This document shows, piece after piece, positions 46,046 to 57,450 of a stretch of 64,000 nucleotides of DNA (position 1 is the first letter of the stretch; each line of letters begins with the position of its first letter). Origin of the DNA: Himantopus leucocephalus (Eukaryota; Chordata; Aves; Charadriiformes; Recurvirostridae); contig RSEF01000019.1 of NCBI GenBank assembly GCA_003993805.1, positions 7,305,129 to 7,369,128 on the forward strand. Reading direction: 5' to 3'. Made by a program: the position numbers and the translations under genes. The notes below the pieces were generated by a model. The model was given only the letters and a program-made list of their open reading frames with translations. It was not told the DNA's origin and did not search any database.

Positions 46046-47170
46046 TATGGCAAGAAGAGGTTCCTCAGATGGCTCCTACGGACCGGCGCTTCCCGGGCTC
46101 TGCTCGGCCCCCGCGGGCTGGGCGATGCGATGCAGTGTCCTGCGGGGATCCCGGGGCTCTGCGCAGAGTCCGCGAGGAGTGAGCGAGGCCGTGCCCTTGC
46201 TTCAAAGTGTAGGTGAGCATCTCAGAGCCCTTTGGGCTAACGCTCGGCTCCAGGCAGCACTGAGCTTATTGTGCTGAAATGCAGTTTTTTCCCCAAAGTT
46301 TGGTGATTAGGTACAAGGCTGACGGAAAATCCCTCCAGCCGCTAATGTTGTAAAACACTATCCGCCTGAAATTAAGAGAAATTTTATTGCGACAGGGAGC
46401 CAGCAGAGGGGATACATTTACAATTCATCCCAGTTCCCTCCAGAAAATATGTTACTTGGATCTGGCTTGCGGGAGACGTGACAGTGCGCTGTGGCTGCTG
46501 AATAACCATGAGACTGGTGCTGCGGGTGTGCGTGCTCACAGTCGAGTGGGGGGGTAAAGCACTGTGCTTCGAGCTTTGGTATATCCATTTACTTAAATTA
46601 TCGCTAAACCTAATGTCACCCCGTCTACTCCATCACATGTTATTGAGTGCTCCAGCTGAGTAATCTCATTAGAATTTGTCTCGTTTTCACCTCCGGCAGC
46701 AGCCATGTACACAGCTTCTGAAAAGGTTATTCACACAATATTGCATGACCTTGATGAAAGGCTAATTTGATAAGAATTCAATTTAAAATTCCATTTGTAC
46801 TGACAAACCAGGATTTTATTGATGTCGCAAATTTTCAGCGGTGGAAGCGACATCAGGAGCGAGACTGCGTTGTTTGTAGGCCTGAAGGTGGAAGAGGCAG
46901 AGGATTTATAGGAGCTGCTTTATCAAAGGGTCAGCATACCTTGCAGCAGTTTAGTCTAAGTGCTTCAGTAAACTGTTCTTAAGTTTTCTTTCCTTTATTA
47001 TCTTATTTTTCTTTCGGGTTTACTTAAAGAGATCTTTGCGGTGGCAGAGAGACACAGTGGCTGATAAGAAAGGTTGTTTCCCAGCGCATTTCCAAGTGCA
47101 TTTCCGCTTGCCCTTTCGTCCTTCGGTCTCCGTGAGGTTGGGACAACAGACAATAAATAAACAGTGTGAT
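46046..47170. other. Noncoding stretch after the CR1 fragment
   Basis: A short CpG-rich patch at 46080-46190 is followed by AT-moderate sequence. A CTCF-core-like CCAGCAGAGGGGA word lies at 46400-46412, and AT-rich sequence at 46570-46800 could be conserved. No gene is recognised. Confidence 0.35.
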
Positions 47171-48120
47171 TTGCTCTCTTGGAACGGCCAGTTTGTGCCG
47201 TGAGCGCGGGTCCCCTCTCTCCCTGGCAGAAACCACCCGGCGGCTGGGAGCGCGCAGGGCTGAGCCAGGGCGGGGGTCCGGACCCCCATCGCCGAGGGTG
47301 GGCGCCGGTGCCGGTGCCTGCGCCGCGGCGGCCCGTGACCAGCCAGGCAGAGCGGTTGCCCCACTTGCCCGAGCGGGAGGGACCGGCTTTGCACTGGAGC
47401 GGCCCCAGCCCCAGTTACAGCTGTGCGTGGGCAGAGGGATGCCGGGCACTCGGCACCACCCATCCCCTCCCCAGCAGCGAGGAAGAAGTCTGAAGCACCA
47501 AAACAGGGAAGGTTTTTGGTGCAAAGGCCTCGGGTTCTTGCAAGCTTGCGCAGCTTTCCCAGCTGTGCCTGTGGCTCTAATAAGGGACACAGCCTCTCCC
47601 CAGGCGCTGTCTCTTTGCAGGTCATCGGCAGCAGGGACAGGTTTGGACCCACAATTCTTCTGTTCCTGTGCTGAAACCGCAGATGTCACTGTCTCGTAGT
47701 CCTTTTCCATCACCTTCTGTATTGTGAGCAAAAGGATCCAAATTGGTGCCATCAAGCACATCTTTGACCTCAGACCCGTTTGAGACGAAGCCCTCCCTGG
47801 GGAGGGCACTTGGAGGGAGTGACCAAGGGCAGCGAGAGCCAAACCCTCCTGCGTCGCCGCCAGTGTCGGCAGAGCCTGGGCAGAAGGCGGCACAGGAGGC
47901 AGGCGCGCCCGTTATTTTCGGAGACATTTGAGCTGTGTTACAGGGGACACCCATGGGAAGAGAGAGGTGTAGTCAGGAGCACACCCGAACAGACAGCGGT
48001 GCGAGGGCACCCGTGGCGGTCACAGTGACACGGGACAGGTCGGGTGCCGTGGCAAAGGATCGTCTCCAGCTGTCAGCGTACCCGGGCTGTGCTCACAGCC
48101 TTGCTCTCCCCAACACAGAC
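47171..48120. promoter_or_regulatory. Candidate CpG island and GC-rich flank
   Basis: The part at 47195-47400 is the most CpG-dense part, with clustered GCGC and CCGCGGCGG-like words. GC-rich sequence continues to about 48100. Open frames on both strands reach 289 codons (minus, 47893-47024) and 177 codons (plus), but they look compositional in the CpG part. A good minus-strand acceptor inside this region is described separately. No promoter elements are resolvable. Confidence 0.3.
47622..47796 (-). other. Exon-like open segment on the minus strand
   Basis: Seen on the minus strand: a CT-rich tract ending CCCTCCCCAG at 47797 is a good 3' splice site. From 47796 one frame stays open to a TGA at 47624-47622. 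The 57-codon reading is mixed-composition, acidic and Gly/Asp/Thr-rich, with a Cys-rich end (CPCCR), and does not look purely GC-driven. It could be a terminal coding exon. No domain is recognised, the first AATAAA-type signal on this strand is roughly 600 bases further (near 46994), and the same segment is open in a second frame. Confidence 0.2.
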
Positions 48121-48970
48121 AGTTTTTGTAAGGGGATGTTCCTCACTCGCATCACCCAATTTCTGTCATGTTCTGGGAACAGACGGGGAGTAAACAAGAG
48201 ATGCGCTTGTCCAGCGACTTACAGTGCGCGTCAGTTGGTACATAGTCCACCAGCTTGACGTGATGCTGAGAAGAGTTTTTAATGCTCCCTGCGTGTGATC
48301 AAAGGAGCCGCTCAGACCACATCGCACCCATGTCCGTCAGACACCGCCTGCCCATCACTCACCCGTTAACCGCTTGTAATGAGAGCCTGCAGGGCAAAGC
48401 ATGACCCTGCGAAGATGGTGCCGCAGTGGTCCGTTGCCGAGGGCAGAGGGAGGATTGTGCCCAGGGAGGGAAGGGGGAGCACAGGGGAGAAGGCTGCAGG
48501 TAGCCAGCGGCTGTGGGAGTCAACGTGACTGGAACAAAACGGTGACTGAAGAGAGAGTTGCAGCAGCCTATTACTGTTTCTTCCAAACCCAGAGAATCTT
48601 AGCAGCAGCACAATCTGTTGTTTGTATAAAAATGTGTTCATGTAAGGCAGGGCAGGAGAGCCTGCCTGAAAAAGGCACTTGAAAAAGAACAGTGCTCCAC
48701 CATGGAGGAACATCTGGGGGGGAACATCTAGGGAGGAAGGGTGCTGGCACCTCGCATGAGCTCTCCCCGGGGCTGCCACGTGCCCTTGCAGCCGGGCTGG
48801 GGCAGCCCTCTGGGACGGGGTGGGATTCACGTCAGTCTCCTGCAGAGGCTGCTTCTCCCCGATCTCTGACATCGTCTGTCTTTTTCTTTCTTTTTTGTTA
48901 ACCTGAGCACCAGGAAGAATAGGTTGCTCAAAAACACAGCTCCCAGTGGCTTAGGGCCATCTTTGTTTCA

Positions 48971-49204
48971 ATGGAAACATCCAGCGAAAGCCCATCTGAT
49001 CCTACCAGTCCCATGGTCTCTGAGATGTCCGTCTGTGCCCAGCGTGGAATGGAGATCCCCCTGAACCCAAGCGTCCCGTGCCCGGGGCAGCCGATGGGGC
49101 ACCCGGTGGGAGGTATCCCGTGCAGAAGGGCTGCAGATGGACAGAGACACCTCTCAAAGGCGCATTCCTGTCTTTCGTTGTCACTGACCCTCTTGAAAGC
49201 TTGA
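48971..49204 (+). other. Coding-like open frame, unconfirmed
   Basis: Seen: an ATG at 48971 opens a 77-codon frame to a TGA at 49202-49204. The start is Ser/Pro/Glu-rich (METSSESPSDPTSP). Upstream, a long pyrimidine tract (about 48876-48899) leads to GAGCACCAG at 48913, a possible 3' splice site. All three minus frames are also open here, so composition may explain it. No family is recognised. Confidence 0.15.
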
Positions 49205-49366
49205 GCCATCCTTCTGGAAATCCTGAATATCAGCTACTATGCTGTTCTTCCAAATTTGAAGACCACACACTGAATCTCTTCTTCTCTTCCCCCNGAGTTT
49301 CTTGAAGTTCTCAGAGAATCCCCAGGGAGATCTGTGTAATCACAGCTTCCCTGGCTGTCTTCTCAG

Positions 49367-49499
49367 GCGTTCAGTGGCTGAGAACTTGCCCCTGCGGCGC
49401 AGCCTGGCATCTTCCCCAGACAAAGCAGTAATCAAAGAGGAGTCCGAGCTGAGCCGGGAGGAGAGCTGCATTGTCCCTGTCCACATTTACAACTATTAA
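49367..49499 (+). other. Possible terminal exon, unconfirmed
   Basis: Seen: a pyrimidine-rich tract ends CTTCTCAG at 49366. A frame then runs for about 43 codons to TAA at 49497-49499, Ser/Glu/Lys-rich with a hydrophobic aromatic end (HIYNY). AATAAA occurs at 49814-49819, followed by GT-rich sequence, as a 3' UTR would have. The frame also continues upstream of the acceptor to the N at 49294. No protein is recognised, and chance remains plausible. Confidence 0.18.
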
Positions 49500-49960
49500 T
49501 TTAACTTATCTTCTCTTATTGATTTAAATCTGATCCTGCTGGAGAGGATCTTCACTCTGAAGCTCTTGATACACCTTCACTTTTTGCTTTTATCCATTCT
49601 AATCACACATATTGTTTCAGGTATTAGATTTTAAATTGCAAAGTGATTACTGTGGGCTGGCTGGATTCAGAAGTAACTTGCTAAAATACCAAGGGTATCT
49701 GCAGCTTCCTGGGTACGATTGCCGAATCCCGGGAGAATGTTAGAGGAATACAGAAACCAGTCCCAGTGAGGCTGGGAGGATGCTGCCGCCTTTGCTTAGC
49801 TAAAGCCATTGATAATAAATTGTGGTTGCTGCTCAAAGGTTTGCCCCAGAAGGTGGAGGGGCGCCCAGGCTGTGCTGCCACAGGGACCTGGGGAAGAGCC
49901 ATCCTCATGGAAATACTTCCAAGATCCCTGCAGGTCCTGCGAGCTCCTCTGTGGAGACTG

Positions 49961-50640
49961 ACCTATGAGGGGCTCTGCCCCGGCCGGCCCGGCTTTGCCC
50001 CCGGCCGCGGGTGCCGCTGGTGGTTCACACACCCGCCCGCGCAGACGCCAACCATGGCACGGCTGGTGAGAAAGCTCTTCTCTGCCCGGGGGTTGGAAGT
50101 GTCCTGCACAAGTGAGGGATGGCTCGTCCCCTCACAGCAGCTCTCGCCGGTCCACGGCAGGGGCCGCGCAGGCTGTGCGGTGGGATGAGGATATGTCAAC
50201 CTGGAAAGGGAAGAGTGCCGTTTATGGCTAGGGTAAATTAAAAGGCAGCGAGGAGGTGAATGTGACAAACTGCTCCGTAAGTGCTGGGGATGACTGAATG
50301 GCTTTGGAGGAACTAGAAATAGTCAGACCTGGCTCCAAGGCTTGGTCCTTCTCGTGGTCTTCCACAGCTGCAGAGCGCTGGTGGTCATATAAAATGGGTT
50401 ATACCCAGGGATGGTGTAAATCAGTGTAGTCACACCAGCGTTGGTCTTGAGGGGGCGTTTAGGGGTGATAGGGACCCTCTCCTCCAACAATGACCGATGA
50501 CCAAGCTCAGCTGCGAGCCTGGGCCCAGACTGCCCCCACGTAACGCTCGGGGCTGCGCCGGGCTCCCTGAGGCTGTTGCGGGAGGTGGCACTGAGTGGGG
50601 ACACGTGCTCCGGGATGGGGGTCCTGCCTGAGGACAGTGA
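49961..50640. other. GC-rich patch and flank
   Basis: The part at 49965-50190 is GC-rich and CpG-rich, the remainder ordinary. Overlapping open frames occur on both strands without any recognised product. Confidence 0.35.
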
Positions 50641-51300
50641 TCACTGACGCCTCTTATCATGAGCTGCTAATGAGCATGCACTGCGGTTACTGCACCCGGA
50701 GTGTCGCAGCTCTAAAGAAGATCCAGTATTATAATTACTCTGAGTTAGTACCTTAGAAAAATCAAATGTGCTCTGAAAGTAACGATGTCCTCTGCAAAAA
50801 AACCTGCAGAATAAAAAGCCAGCCTTATCTAACTTAATTTCCTTTTGCTTTGATAGGTTTTGCAATAAATTACTTATTTAATGGATAGCATGAAACATCA
50901 CACAGTGGTATTTCAAACATTCAAATGCCTTGATCATTTAATACTATTTTCCCTTTTTTATTATGCCATAGGCAGAATTTTAATTATAATATTTATGCAA
51001 ATTATGTTTGTATAATCGTATTTGAAAGACTGTGTGGATCAAATTTTCCAGCCAATTTATCTAAATACAAGCCTTAAACTTTCCCTTTATCACTGTCACA
51101 AACACTCTTTCTCTTAATTTGTCATTTCAGGCACTTCCTATTACAGTATCACATAAGGCTCAGTATCATTTGTGGCCTCCAAAAAAATAAGGACTCTGGA
51201 GCTGCGGCAGGAAAACCCAAACCAACACATTTATGCACGGGGTGCAAAAAAACCCGCAGCGCTGTATTTCAGGTTATTTATTTTTGAGCCACTTTTGTTT
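50641..51300. other. AT-rich CNE-like block with POU octamer
   Basis: The part at 50860-51160 is AT-rich, non-repetitive and stop-dense, and contains an exact octamer ATGCAAAT at 50995-51002 preceded by TAATTATAATATTT. Such composition and motif content fit a conserved developmental enhancer, but conservation is not testable here. Confidence 0.35.
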
Positions 51301-52890
51301 TCTTTTTTCCCACCGCTTTCCAGATCTGGGTTTCGCCCACAGTGTTTATCCCAGAGGACGCGATCTGGGCTGCCAGAGGGCTCAGAGCGAGGAGCTGAGC
51401 GAGCCCGGGCTGCACCGGGGACGGCACTCGCGTTCTTCCTCCCCCTTTAGCCTTTGCTGCAGGGTGGTAAGGAAGGACACATGGGGAAACAAGAGCAATT
51501 CATTAGAGAGTCTCAGTTATTGGTTGCATCTCTCCAGTGTCCTATGTCACCCTTCTTGCATGTGGGTTGGCACGAGCCCTGGCTTGGAGCCGCTGGTATT
51601 TTCTCAGGCAAAGCTCCCCTGAATTCAGCTTATCAGCTGCACTTGAACCTGGGCACAGCCAGTACCCGGCTTGGAGTCTGAAAGCATTTCGGTTTCCAAC
51701 AGAAACTGTGGTTTTTTGGTCTGAAATATTTTATACTGTATATTTCGTACCAAATATTAGTAGAGGTTGACAAGTGTTGCAGTGATCTCAGAGGGACCTG
51801 CTGGTGTGAAGGAAAGACGTGGAATATTTGCAAATTCCTGAGGATTGGCAGAGTTTTAAATGTGCTGTGACAATATGAGAACAGAAGCCCAGAGTCAGAC
51901 AGAGATGAAATACTCTGAGCTTTCGTCTTCTCTCAAAAAAGGTTGATTCGGTGGCAGCAGAGCGTGGTCCTTTCCGCCCCCGCCCTGGTCAACGTGCAGG
52001 CGGGGGGTAACTCACAGGGGCTCGCGATGGGAAGAACAGACGCGGCCACCCCTGACAGGGACCGTACAGCACGGGTGTGATGATTGCCACGGGGGTTCTC
52101 CATCTTGCCCTGACTTCTTTTAGGAGGCAGCCCCATGATGAGACAGGCGCGTGCTGTGTCCCCTCCTGGACAACCCTGCTGTCCCCTCATGGAGGGGACG
52201 TTTCCCCTGTTGCCACTCTCTGTGGCACAGCCCCTTGTTGTCCTCCTGTGGTGCGGCACTGAGCCGCCCTCGACTTGGGCTCAGATCCCATGGAAACACG
52301 TATGCTTCCCCTTGCCGTCAGTGGAGCCGGGGAGCGGATCCCGCTTGCGCAGCACCAGATCTCCCTCGGTTGCTGGCAGCCGTTGCCGGGACATCTGGTG
52401 CTTCGTCTCTGCGCATCCCCGGCTCTTCTCCCAGCACAGGACTTGCCGCGTTAAGCAGCGATAAAGCCCCCGCTGAAAGCGTTCACCTCTCCGAACGCGG
52501 GGGTGGCAGATGAGCAGGAGATGGGGGTGTTCACCCCGGCTCCAAGCCAGGGTCTGGGGACATTCTGGGTGTCCGAAGCCTCTCTTCAAGAGGCGTGACG
52601 TGGGCGCATGGGAAGTGGCAATGCTGTCTGTAGGAGAGGGTTAGAGGCAACCTAGGCATGAACCATCCTCTTGCATGGAAGTGCCGGCCCGTTAGCTGCG
52701 CGTTCCCCCTCCTGGGGACGGTAGCAGGCGCGGGCACAGCCCTGAGCGCTGGACCTCCATGAGCGGCTCTCCTCCGTGCACTGCGAGCGTGCTCTGGCCG
52801 CGGAGGGGTACGCGGCAGCTTCCACAGGGTGCAATTAGCACCGCGCTGATGGGGAGCAGAGCCCGTCTTCAGTTTCCAGGCTGCGATACA
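51301..52890. other. Mixed, mostly GC-rich stretch
   Basis: No gene is recognised. The parts at 51340-51430, 51960-52060, 52300-52500 and 52680-52830 are GC-rich. Open frames of 60-129 codons on both strands are unrecognised. Confidence 0.4.
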
Positions 52891-53560
52891 ACAATTGCCC
52901 GCTAATGGCTCAGGAAGGCTCCAGCACTCATAATGAGGAGCTTGATGTCTTCCCCTTCTCCTAAATCTGCTTAGAGTGCCACATGTAAATCCTCCATGCC
53001 ATATTAGTGTGTGACGATGTTCATTAGCAAATGACTCCAGGGTTGTCTAAATGAGAAAAGCAATTAGGCAGATTTGTGGAAGACAAAACATGTATTGATT
53101 AATGTAATGATGACACATGCAGAATAATTTCGGACTCAAAGAGAAAGTAAAAATCAAAAGGGGAGAAAAAAAGCAGGTGTCTTCCAATTAAGGCATAAAT
53201 CAACAATTATGAGCTCTCTCTGGCTACCTTCTGAAACTCTTGGCATTAATCATTGCTGCTCTGTACATAATGCTCCAAAGAAAGGAAGCAACCAATATTT
53301 TCACATAATTAAAGGAAATTATATATCCGATACCTTTTAATGTGATTAACAACTATAGGAGGAAACTGTTTAAGAGCAGCAGTTAAGAGGAATATTAGAG
53401 TACCATTTAGACTGAGCTAAATAACCAAGGTTATATCTGCCCAGCTGTGAATTCGGAAGGTCTGCCTTGTGGGTAAGATAAAACTGTTCACTCAGATAAT
53501 GAAACAGGTAGTACCTGGAAAAGATTATAATTGTGGCTGTGAAACAGGGCCATGGTGTTA
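52891..53560. other. AT-rich block, strongest CNE-like appearance
   Basis: About 650 bases are AT-rich, non-repetitive and stop-dense in all frames, with many homeodomain-type words (GATTAATGTAATGATGAC near 53096, TTAATCATTG near 53246, GTGATTAAC near 53342). Abrupt GC-rich neighbours on both sides make it stand out. No gene is recognised. Confidence 0.4.
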
Positions 53561-53810
53561 TTTATTTATTTGGCTTTCCCTGTGATGAATAGTGAATTTG
53601 CACAGAATCTCAGTACATCAAAAAGATGCCAGTATATAAACCAGGCATATTATTCCGCAATAAAAAATAGATACACTCCTAAATGCATTATGCAAAAGAG
53701 AAAAATTAATGTAGGACTGAAGCTTTTTACTTGGTCACAGTTCAGTGGTCTGCACTGATTTTTGAAAGCAGGCAGAATCGAAAATATTAAAACCAGCCTG
53801 GGAATGGCTT

Positions 53811-54460
53811 TTCAGAGTGCTGCTCCGCGGAGGTGCACACCAGGGGGTGTCCCTGCGAGCCTGAGCCACGGTTGGGGTACGAAAGGGCTGCTGGGTGGGA
53901 GGGTGGATGGACGGACGGACGGATGGACAGCCGTCTCAACGTCCAGGAGCAGGGCCCTGCCCGCGGTGTCCGGCGCTGCGGTGGGTGGCCAGTGCCAGCC
54001 ACGCTTGCCGGCAGGGATGGGTGCTCTGTGCCGCTCTTCCCTCCCGGCGGTGCCCCGCGCCGGTGGCCTGGCAGCTGGCTCTGCTGGGGCTTGCACCGCA
54101 GCTGGGAGCGTCGTGTCCTGGTCCTGCTCCCCGCAGACCCGTCGCCTGTCTCCTGCTCTCCTTGCCTTCTCCCTGGGCCTCGGGCAGCGTGGCACCGCCG
54201 GGCAGGGAGCAGCACGCTTGGGCAGATGCTCCATCCCACCTGGCCCCGGTTCGGTCACAGCGGCTCTGGAGCTGCGGGTGCTCATGCTCTCTGCTCAGCG
54301 TGGTGCGTGCTGCGGGAGAGGAGCCCTGGCACCGCGGGGCTCCGCCGGCTGCTGCGGGGCTGGCGAGGGATGCTCACCTGTGTCCTGCTCACCCATCTGA
54401 TATAGCCCTGCGCAGCCCCTGGGCTGGTTTGAGCCCTGCTGCGGGAAAGCGGAGCCGAAG
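53811..54460. promoter_or_regulatory. Candidate CpG island with GGAY tract
   Basis: A long GC-rich, CpG-rich patch has three plus-strand frames (190-228 codons) and two minus-strand frames (150-157 codons) open over the same bases, which points to composition rather than coding. It includes six GGAY tetranucleotides at 53905-53928. It may be a CpG island, but no promoter or exon can be assigned. Confidence 0.25.
53905..53928 (+). repeat. (GGAY)6 tetranucleotide tract
   Basis: The units run GGAT, GGAC, GGAC, GGAC, GGAT, GGAC without interruption. Confidence 0.85.
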
Positions 54461-56610
54461 GAGCTGTGAGCAGAGGCAAGCAGCATTGCAAGTGCCTGCA
54501 CTGCCAGCTGCCAGCGGCTCTCCTCTATCGAGGGAGCGGGGAGCAGCACACTGCTGCTCTCTCCAGCTGACCCCGTGCTAAATCTGATCACTCCCACTAT
54601 CCTCAGCAGGCAGGAAAGAAAGCCTTTCACTAGATGAAAGTGCGCTTCTTGAGGCTGCATTTGTATTTTCTTCTTAACTGTCTGCTTGAAATGACACATT
54701 ACTTAGAGGAAAAAGAGCGCTAATATGCATAGGAGTTTCTGTTAATGTAAAGTACAAGACAGCACATATAAAGAGATATGCTTTCATTACGCAGTGGGTA
54801 TATTAAATGAAACAGTTATGTCCTGGCACCGGCTCAGTTTTCTGGAGGGATAATTTGTTGTATGAATGTAGGGACCTGTTAAATTAACTAAGACCCAGTA
54901 GATGAAGTATAAATTAAGAACTCTTCTATGCCCTCCTGTTTTCTGTCTCCAGAAGGTACCAGTGATCTTAAATGCGAAAGTGCTCCTTTACAGCTCGTTA
55001 TGCTTCAAAGTTAGGCAAGAGGACAAAAGTGCTGGGTAAATACCTTTTGGAGGATCATTGCGTTCCTGCCCCTAATGCTCAGCAGCATTATCAAAATCTT
55101 GTGTAACGAGCTGTTCCCCGAGTGACCGGTGTGGAGAGGGATAAAGCTTGGTCTTCAGTGCCCTCATGTCCGCGAGGAGGTTTCTGTCAAGCAGTACTGG
55201 GGTAAAGCCATTAACCTCAGCTCTGGAAGGTGTGCGAGCACCACGTAGGTGTGTTAGAAACGCGGGTACGGGGCTGGGAAAGAAAGAGCAGCGTGTCTGC
55301 TGCTGCCGGTTCCCGCTCCTTCCCAGTGCTCGGCCACCAGCTCTGCTCTTTCCAGGCATTTCAGCCTGCGAGCTTGTAGCAAACTGATGTCTGTACCTTC
55401 CCCCATGTGTGGTCCCTTGCTCTAATCAAGACACATGGCGTGCAAGAGACCTCCCTTCTGCCTAGTGACTCTCCCTGCTCAGCAGCGCACCGATATTTTC
55501 TGTTGAGTACCAGCAATCTCCATCCTGAAATACCAGCTAAAAAACCACCCAGCAGCAGCGTGAGTCCAGGTTGTCTCTGCCCTCCTGCTCGTGAACAAAC
55601 CTGTGGCTCCCCAAGCGTGGCATCACACCTTGAGTTGTGGCGTCCGAGCGGCAGCGTGGCTCGGGGCTGTGCTGCCAGCCTGGGAGACGGGTCCGGCAGT
55701 GCTTTGGCGTGGGGCGAATGGTGGGGAGGAGTCCTGCAGGAAGGAGAGCGGCAGAAAGCTGTCTCATGCAGAAAGGCCTGTTAATGCTGGATCCTAATGA
55801 CGGCAGCTTAAATACCAGTGACGTTAGTTATTGCCTGGTTTAATTTAGCAGAACCAGGTGGCTGAGGCTTTTTATTTGTCTTCAGGCAGAAAGGCTGCCC
55901 CCGTCCCTGAACTGGCTGCTCGGGTGGCAGGCTGTCCTTGCAGATGCTGGAGCGCTGGTTTGTTTATCAGGACACAAAGCCTCCATAGACAGGGTGTGGA
56001 TAATTAGCGATGGCACATCTTCACTCTAAGAAGAGATCTGCTGTGTAATTTCCTGTTGTCCCCAAAAGTCCCTGAATCGGGGGCCCGAGGGGAGCTCCTG
56101 CCAAACGCTGCAGCCCGGGGGGGGGAGCTGGCGTCCTCCCACCGCCCCACTCAGGTGGGCGACAGGGGACTGCTGGGTGAGCAGCCGTGAGCGGGGTCTG
56201 TACAGACCAGTTCCCTTCTGCCGGCGAGAGAGGCATGAAGAAGGCCAATGCCTCTGTAAAACTCAAAGGTGAATGACCTTGTGTTCTCCTTTGCTGGAGC
56301 AGATGCAGACTTGCCCCTAAAATGACACGGAAATTACGCATCGCAGTCTCAGCGCGATGAGGAACTCCCTTGGGGTGACCTGCTCTGCCCGGGGACGGCC
56401 TGGCCTGGGCTGCTGTAGCTCGTGGCTCCCAAAACCTCCCGGTGGGCAGAGGGACCCACCACGGCACGCTCAGGCACTGACTTTGCCTTTGGTTTTCCTT
56501 TTCACCTCTCGGTCTAAACCAACCCGACCGTGCATCCTTTCAGCAACTGCAAAAAAGCACAATCGGGGTGAGGACGAACACAGCTGCCTTCAACCTGGAG
56601 ACTTCAAACA
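54461..56610. other. Mixed noncoding stretch
   Basis: The part at 54690-54920 is AT-rich. GC-richer segments lie at 55240-55380, 55600-55760 and 56060-56200, with a G9 run at 56117-56125. No gene, splice pair or repeat family is recognised. Confidence 0.4.
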
Positions 56611-57450
56611 CCCCGAGTTTTTCTAATGTGTTTTAAAGTACTGTGTCAGTTAATGAATGTTTTGATGCATCCCACTTAATTACCTTAGCAAACCCTCCAC
56701 TAAAACATGGCCTAAAAAGATGGAAATCAATCCCTGGATGGTGGAATTTGCCTGGTCCTCTTATTTCAAGCAGTTAAACGACTGAGTAATAGATCCATAA
56801 ATGAACATCTTATTAGCCTAATCCTGAATGGAAGAATACACAAATCAGCCATTTGTTCAGTGGATATCATTTAAGCTTGCCATCCATCTTAGTCAAAGGA
56901 GATGCCTAGTTTAATTTATCAATGCCCAGACGAGAACTCCCAGAGAGGGAAGGGGGGAGGGAGGAACAGCCCATGACTGGTACTTTCTTGCTTTTGATTA
57001 GCAAAGCTGTTGTCTAATTGCGCACACACCTAAATGCAGCAGTTCCTACAGCTGTGGGCTGTCCCACTTCAATGCAGAGAAGCGGTGGGGTAAGCAGAAA
57101 CAGCCAATTATGAAAGGATCAGGCACCACAAAAATAAACTGCAGGAGGGCAATAAGGAAAGCAGGAGATAGAAAAAGCAGGTTGTGGTTCTCCTGGAGAG
57201 TGGGAGTCGGTGGCCGTCCTTCTGGGGAGGGTGTTAATGGGATGCAAGTGCCCGTGGGTCATGGCAAGCAAGTCCTGGCTTCCATCACTTTCTCCCTATG
57301 ACAAGTGCAGCCGCAGTGTCCTGGTGTACCTGATCTGTTTGTCTGCAGTCCTCTGTGGGCTTCTATGCATCTGCCATTCAAGAGATGCGTCCTGCTGCTG
57401 TGGATACGCGCTGGACCCCTCTTAGGGGTCCCTCACCTCTGAAAATGGCA
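56611..57450. other. AT-rich noncoding stretch, CNE-like start
   Basis: The part at 56630-56910 is AT-rich and non-repetitive, with TTAATTA-type words. A purine-rich tract lies near 56941-56968. No gene is recognised. Confidence 0.35.

Larger units (their letters stand above)
48121..49960. other. Mixed stretch with coding-like frames and an ambiguous base
   Basis: No gene is confirmed. GC-rich segments lie at 48400-48520 and 48740-48840. A single N lies at 49294 directly after a C-run. Two plus-strand coding-like frames at 48971-49204 and 49367-49499 are listed separately. Confidence 0.4.

Noticed and set aside
46400..46412. CTCF-core-like word CCAGCAGAGGGGA
   Set aside because: The core matches, but the 3' part of the consensus is missing. 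A single partial motif is expected by chance in 64 kb.
47024..47893. Longest open frame in the window (289 codons, minus)
   Set aside because: It lies in GC/CpG-rich DNA, overlaps other long frames on both strands, is low-complexity Pro/Ala/Arg in the GC part and shows no domain.
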